64,000 nt of DNA from Desulfosporosinus sp. FKB. Lineage in GTDB: Bacteria; Bacillota; Desulfitobacteriia; Desulfitobacteriales; Desulfitobacteriaceae. The DNA lies in assembly GCF_002196705.1 (NCBI RefSeq), contig NZ_NADJ01000040.1, forward strand, positions 186,001-250,000, in the 5' to 3' direction. Shown piece by piece: positions 63,582 to 64,000 of this stretch (positions within the stretch are counted from its first letter, which is position 1; each line of letters opens with the position of its first letter). Under the pieces are notes generated by a model. That model ran no database searches. It worked only from the letters and a program-made list of their open reading frames with translations, and had not been told where the DNA came from. A program made the position numbers and the translations under genes.

Positions 63582-63880
63582 CATTAAAAGACTTATTGAA
63601 GTGGAGGTCTTAAAAATTGGATAAACCTAAGCAGACCGGCAGAAAACTGTCGGACTGTTTAGGTAAAAAGGGTACTATCACTAAATCAAATAGGTGACAG
63701 TACCCTTACTCAATTTTTGAGGAACTTACTAACCCTCACCGGCCTAAACCTTTGCAATCAAAAAGGAGCAACTCCAATTATTGTAATGATTATTCTTTTA
63801 CTCTTAATACTCAAATGGTCAAACATTAAGAAAAGTTACTACTTAATAAAAATTTAAGCAATTCTTATCGAACCTCAGAA
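63582..63880. other. Intergenic region between symporter and alcohol dehydrogenase
   Basis: About 300 bases. The left half is the double-hairpin terminator region. The right half (63710-63880) is AT-rich with no gene, and no clear terminator for the converging dehydrogenase gene is seen. Confidence 0.5.
63606..63710 (+). terminator. Terminator region after the symporter, with a third partial repeat copy
   Basis: 63606-63628 matches part of the structured repeat (20 of 23 bases; CTTAAAAA..GGATAAA core). Overlapping it at its right end is a long hairpin (63625-63662; 17 paired positions with one mismatch and two wobbles), then a second hairpin (agggtact/agtaccct) ending near 63705 and followed by ATTTTT. 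Confidence 0.7.
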
Positions 63881-64000
63881 CTAAATAACAACGTCATAAC
63901 CGTAATAAGCTGCCTTATATACTTGAATCAAATCTTCGACGCTAGGCTTACGTGGATTAGTTCCAGTACATGGATCTTCCAAAGCGGCCTTAGCATAGGT
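63881..64000 (-). CDS. Iron-containing alcohol dehydrogenase, C-terminal end (partial)
   Basis: Only the last 39 codons lie in the window: TYAKAALEDPCTGTNPRKPS followed by VEDLIQVYKAAYYGYDVVI and TAG. The DPCTGTNPR motif and final Tyr-rich helix are typical of group III, iron-dependent alcohol dehydrogenases, including the AdhE C-terminal half. Whether it is a stand-alone enzyme or AdhE cannot be told. Confidence 0.85.
   Translation of the reverse strand, partial: TYAKAALEDPCTGTNPRKPSVEDLIQVYKAAYYGYDVVI

Overview
The window comes from a low-to-moderate GC, motile, endospore-former-type Firmicute of class Clostridia. A Desulfosporosinus/Desulfitobacterium-like member of the Peptococcaceae group is the best guess. 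This rests on gene content and order: fli/che operon, FliW-CsrA, DUF6470, the dnaG-rpoD-trmK-nif3 block, a GerMN lipoprotein and a PrpR-type sigma-54 regulator. It is an inference from reading, not from a database match.

Layout. (1) 1-11.45 kb, minus strand: chemotaxis/flagellar basal-body operon cheA-cheW-cheB-flgC-fliE-F-G-H-I-J-flbD-fliL-fliM (fliM runs off the window). flgB, fliK, flgD and flgE are absent from their usual places. (2) 11.45-12.38 kb: an AT-rich spacer with a perfect inverted repeat, then a lone forward glycosyltransferase. (3) 13.5-24.9 kb, minus: flagellin-glycosylation island. It holds a full set of legionaminic-acid genes (legB, legC, ptmE-like, legH, legI, legG, legF) flanked by two Maf-type (DUF115) glycosyltransferases, each preceded by a small helical protein. 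(4) 24.9-33.3 kb, minus: late flagellar genes fliS, fliD, flaG, flagellin, csrA, fliW, DUF6470, flgL, flgK, flgN, flgM, with sigma-D-like promoters in front of flagellin and flgM. (5) 33.65-37.7 kb, plus: motA-motB, yaaR-like and cheR, with a Tat-exported M28 peptidase on the opposite strand. (6) 37.7-46.2 kb, minus: small genes, an HD-GYP gene cut by an amber codon, RNase P RNA, a 53-residue ORF, nif3, trmK, three tRNAs, rpoD and dnaG. (7) 46.5-50.4 kb: GerMN lipoprotein, dgt, degV and an acyl-CoA thioesterase. (8) 50.7-56.0 kb, plus: a sigma-54 activator with a PrpR-N domain, then a terminator, a near-consensus -24/-12 promoter, a Cys-rich small protein, and an acyl-CoA ligase beta / Fe-S protein / ligase alpha set. 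(9) 56.1-60.4 kb, minus: a secreted multi-repeat protein, a VOC protein, and a GntR regulator with slipin under a perfect palindromic operator. (10) 60.7-63.6 kb, plus: a LarA-like protein and a sodium:solute symporter. The window ends in the C-terminus of an iron-type alcohol dehydrogenase.

How it fits together. Most of the first 38 kb builds, drives, steers and decorates the flagellum. Flagellin output is probably set by sigma-D/FlgM and by CsrA/FliW. The most distinctive part is 50.7-56.0 kb. A dedicated sigma-54 activator faces a terminator-insulated sigma-54 promoter, and the operon places an Fe-S protein between the two subunits of a succinyl-CoA-synthetase-like enzyme. The substrate cannot be read from sequence. 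A dispersed structured repeat occurs inside this operon and on both sides of the symporter gene about 7 kb away.
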